This document shows positions 4,897-5,789 of a DNA stretch of 5,789 bases, piece after piece (within the stretch, counting starts at the first letter, position 1; each line of letters starts with the position of its first letter). Below the pieces are notes generated by a model. It ran no database searches, was not told the DNA's origin, and saw only the letters and a list, made by a program, of their open reading frames with translations. Location of the stretch: assembly GCA_934630555.1 (NCBI GenBank), contig CAKTXB010000130.1, forward strand, positions 1-5,789, in the 5' to 3' direction. The stretch comes from an uncultured Oscillospiraceae bacterium. Its GTDB lineage: Bacteria; Bacillota; Clostridia; Oscillospirales; Oscillospiraceae. The position numbers and the translations under genes are program-made.

Positions 4897-5789
4897 TTAT
4901 GTTCCCGGATGCCCGCCGCTATGGAAGAATTGCAGCAGCGCCGGTGCAACAGCAGCGACCGCCGGGTCAGAATGTGAAATGCCGGCGGCAATACAGTCCA
5001 CAGCATGATTTTGACAGACAACAGCGCGGCGGCTGATATAGCGCGAAAGCTGCTCAAGCAGACAGGTCGGCTCATAATCGTCATCCATATACAGGCAGAT
5101 GGAATCGGAATCGAGCAGGTTGACAGCATTTGTGAGCGCAATGCCGAAATAGTGGACGAAATATTGCAGAATGGAGTTGGCGCGTGCCTCTCCCCGGCGG
5201 AAGCCGGCCACAACGTCCGGCCAGGTGAATGGACCGAACTGCATGGCTGTGCGCTCTTTTTTGAGATATGCCTCCAGACAGCCGATGCTGCCGCAGGCAC
5301 AGACGACACCGTTCGGCTCTACGCAGGTGTGGCCGATCTCACCGGCAAAGCCGCCGCTGCCGCGGAAGACCTTGCCGTCATTTAAGAGAACAGAGCCGAT
5401 GCCATCCTCGGCCCAAAAGACGAACAATGTGTTGTGGTGATCTTTTATCGTGCCGCTGAGATACTCGGCCTGCGCATAGAGCACAGCGACATTTTCAAAC
5501 ACGATCGGCAGCGCATAGCGCCGGCGCAGCAGCGACACGATCGGGTAGCCGTGGAACACGGCAAAACCGGGGGGATTACGGATCTCGCCTGCCTGCCGGT
5601 CAACGGGGCCGGCCGTGCCGACGCTGATGCCGATGCAGTTGGCGCGCGGCGTTGCCGGATCCTGAAACCAGGCGTCGAGCGCGCTGAACAGCCAGACGGT
5701 ACAGGCGCCCTGCGTGCCGAATGCGGCGGACGGGATCTGCTGTGCGTGCAGGACATTGCCGCCAAGATCGACAGCGCACAGAAACGTGG
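4897..5789 (-). CDS. ROK-family protein, probable sugar-responsive transcriptional regulator, N-terminus outside window
   Basis: The reading frame is open to the right edge (first complete codon at 5787) and gives 296 residues; numbering here starts at that codon. Visible ROK features are: strand AVDLGGNVLHAQQIP (5-19); IGISVGTAGPVD (52-63) followed by GEIRNPPGF (67-75); GIGSVLLNDGKVFRGSGGFA (129-148); and GEIGH with the zinc-binding signature His153, Cys163, Cys165, Cys170 ending GCLE (169-172). The position of the catalytic Asp in ROK kinases (E-N-D) reads Glu98-Asn99-Val100, so sugar kinase activity is unlikely. That favours a NagC/XylR-type regulator whose DNA-binding winged helix would lie beyond the window, though the helix itself is not seen. 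The sequence begins at the second strand of the ROK fold, so perhaps a hundred or so residues are missing. It is the first visible gene of the operon, suggesting autoregulation in response to a sugar or sugar phosphate. Confidence 0.85.
   Translation of the reverse strand, partial: TFLCAVDLGGNVLHAQQIPSAAFGTQGACTVWLFSALDAWFQDPATPRANCIGISVGTAGPVDRQAGEIRNPPGFAVFHGYPIVSLLRRRYALPIVFENVAVLYAQAEYLSGTIKDHHNTLFVFWAEDGIGSVLLNDGKVFRGSGGFAGEIGHTCVEPNGVVCACGSIGCLEAYLKKERTAMQFGPFTWPDVVAGFRRGEARANSILQYFVHYFGIALTNAVNLLDSDSICLYMDDDYEPTCLLEQLSRYISRRAVVCQNHAVDCIAAGISHSDPAVAAVAPALLQFFHSGGHPGT

Larger units (their letters stand above)
228..5789 (-). other. Putative operon: ROK regulator - GRE activase - glycyl radical enzyme - FGGY kinase
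   Basis: Four co-directional genes are spaced 27, 26 and 11 nt apart, each downstream gene has a strong Shine-Dalgarno sequence, and there is no internal terminator; the unit ends at the hairpin at 147-179. I see no convincing promoter or operator inside the unit, so the control region and possibly further genes (transport, aldolase, dehydrogenase) lie to the right of the window. The gene set suggests an inducible anaerobic pathway pairing radical bond cleavage with sugar phosphorylation; that role is inferred. Confidence 0.8.

Noticed and set aside
3991..4977. Long + strand open frame of 328 codons opposite the activase and the end of the ROK gene
   Set aside because: It is antisense to two genes with clear catalytic motifs, crosses their boundary, has no recognisable domain, and is expected by chance in GC-rich coding DNA.
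4897..5559. ROK gene starting at the GTG at 5559 (220 residues)
   Set aside because: The same frame continues to the window edge and encodes conserved ROK sequence upstream (VGTAGPVD and GEIRNPPG), so the true start lies outside.

Overview
The window looks like catabolic DNA from an anaerobic, GC-rich, Gram-positive bacterium. The best guess is a gut-type Clostridia member (Firmicutes/Bacillota). Three things point there: an oxygen-sensitive glycyl radical enzyme with its radical-SAM activase, strong AAGGAGG/AGGAGG ribosome binding sites, and tightly packed genes in GC-rich DNA. The taxonomic placement is inference.

Layout. The left edge (2-127, + strand) holds the last 41 codons of an ABC-transporter solute-binding protein of the oligopeptide/dipeptide type. 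It runs towards everything else, and a near-perfect 15-bp hairpin at 147-179 separates the two converging transcription units. The rest of the window is one minus-strand operon, read from right to left: a ROK-family protein, probably a transcriptional regulator (5789-4897, N-terminus outside the window); a glycyl-radical-enzyme activase (4869-3994); a glycyl radical enzyme (GRE, 3967-1598); and an FGGY carbohydrate kinase most like sedoheptulokinase (1586-228). Gaps between these genes are 27, 26 and 11 nt, and the GRE stop codon is part of the kinase ribosome binding site.

How the genes fit together. The ROK protein keeps the zinc-binding signature but has Val where ROK kinases have the catalytic Asp, so it probably senses a sugar and controls the operon. 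The activase would use S-adenosylmethionine to install a glycyl radical on the GRE. The GRE keeps the Cys-x-Glu pair of the C-O/C-N-cleaving (dehydratase/lyase) branch rather than the Cys-Cys pair of true pyruvate formate-lyase. The kinase would phosphorylate either the substrate or the product. Together they suggest an anaerobic route in which a sugar, polyol or anhydro-sugar is phosphorylated and cleaved by radical chemistry. The precise substrate cannot be read from the sequence.

Most interesting signal. The GRE's glycyl-radical loop reads R-I-H-G-T-F instead of the usual R-V-[SAC]-G-[YF], and the adjoining C-terminal segment also departs from the usual pattern. Its activase appears to have cysteines for only one auxiliary Fe-S cluster. 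This looks like a divergent, possibly uncharacterised GRE/activase pair coupled to a sedoheptulokinase-like kinase. No RNA genes, CRISPR arrays, insertion sequences or long repeats were seen. The operon promoter must lie beyond the right edge.
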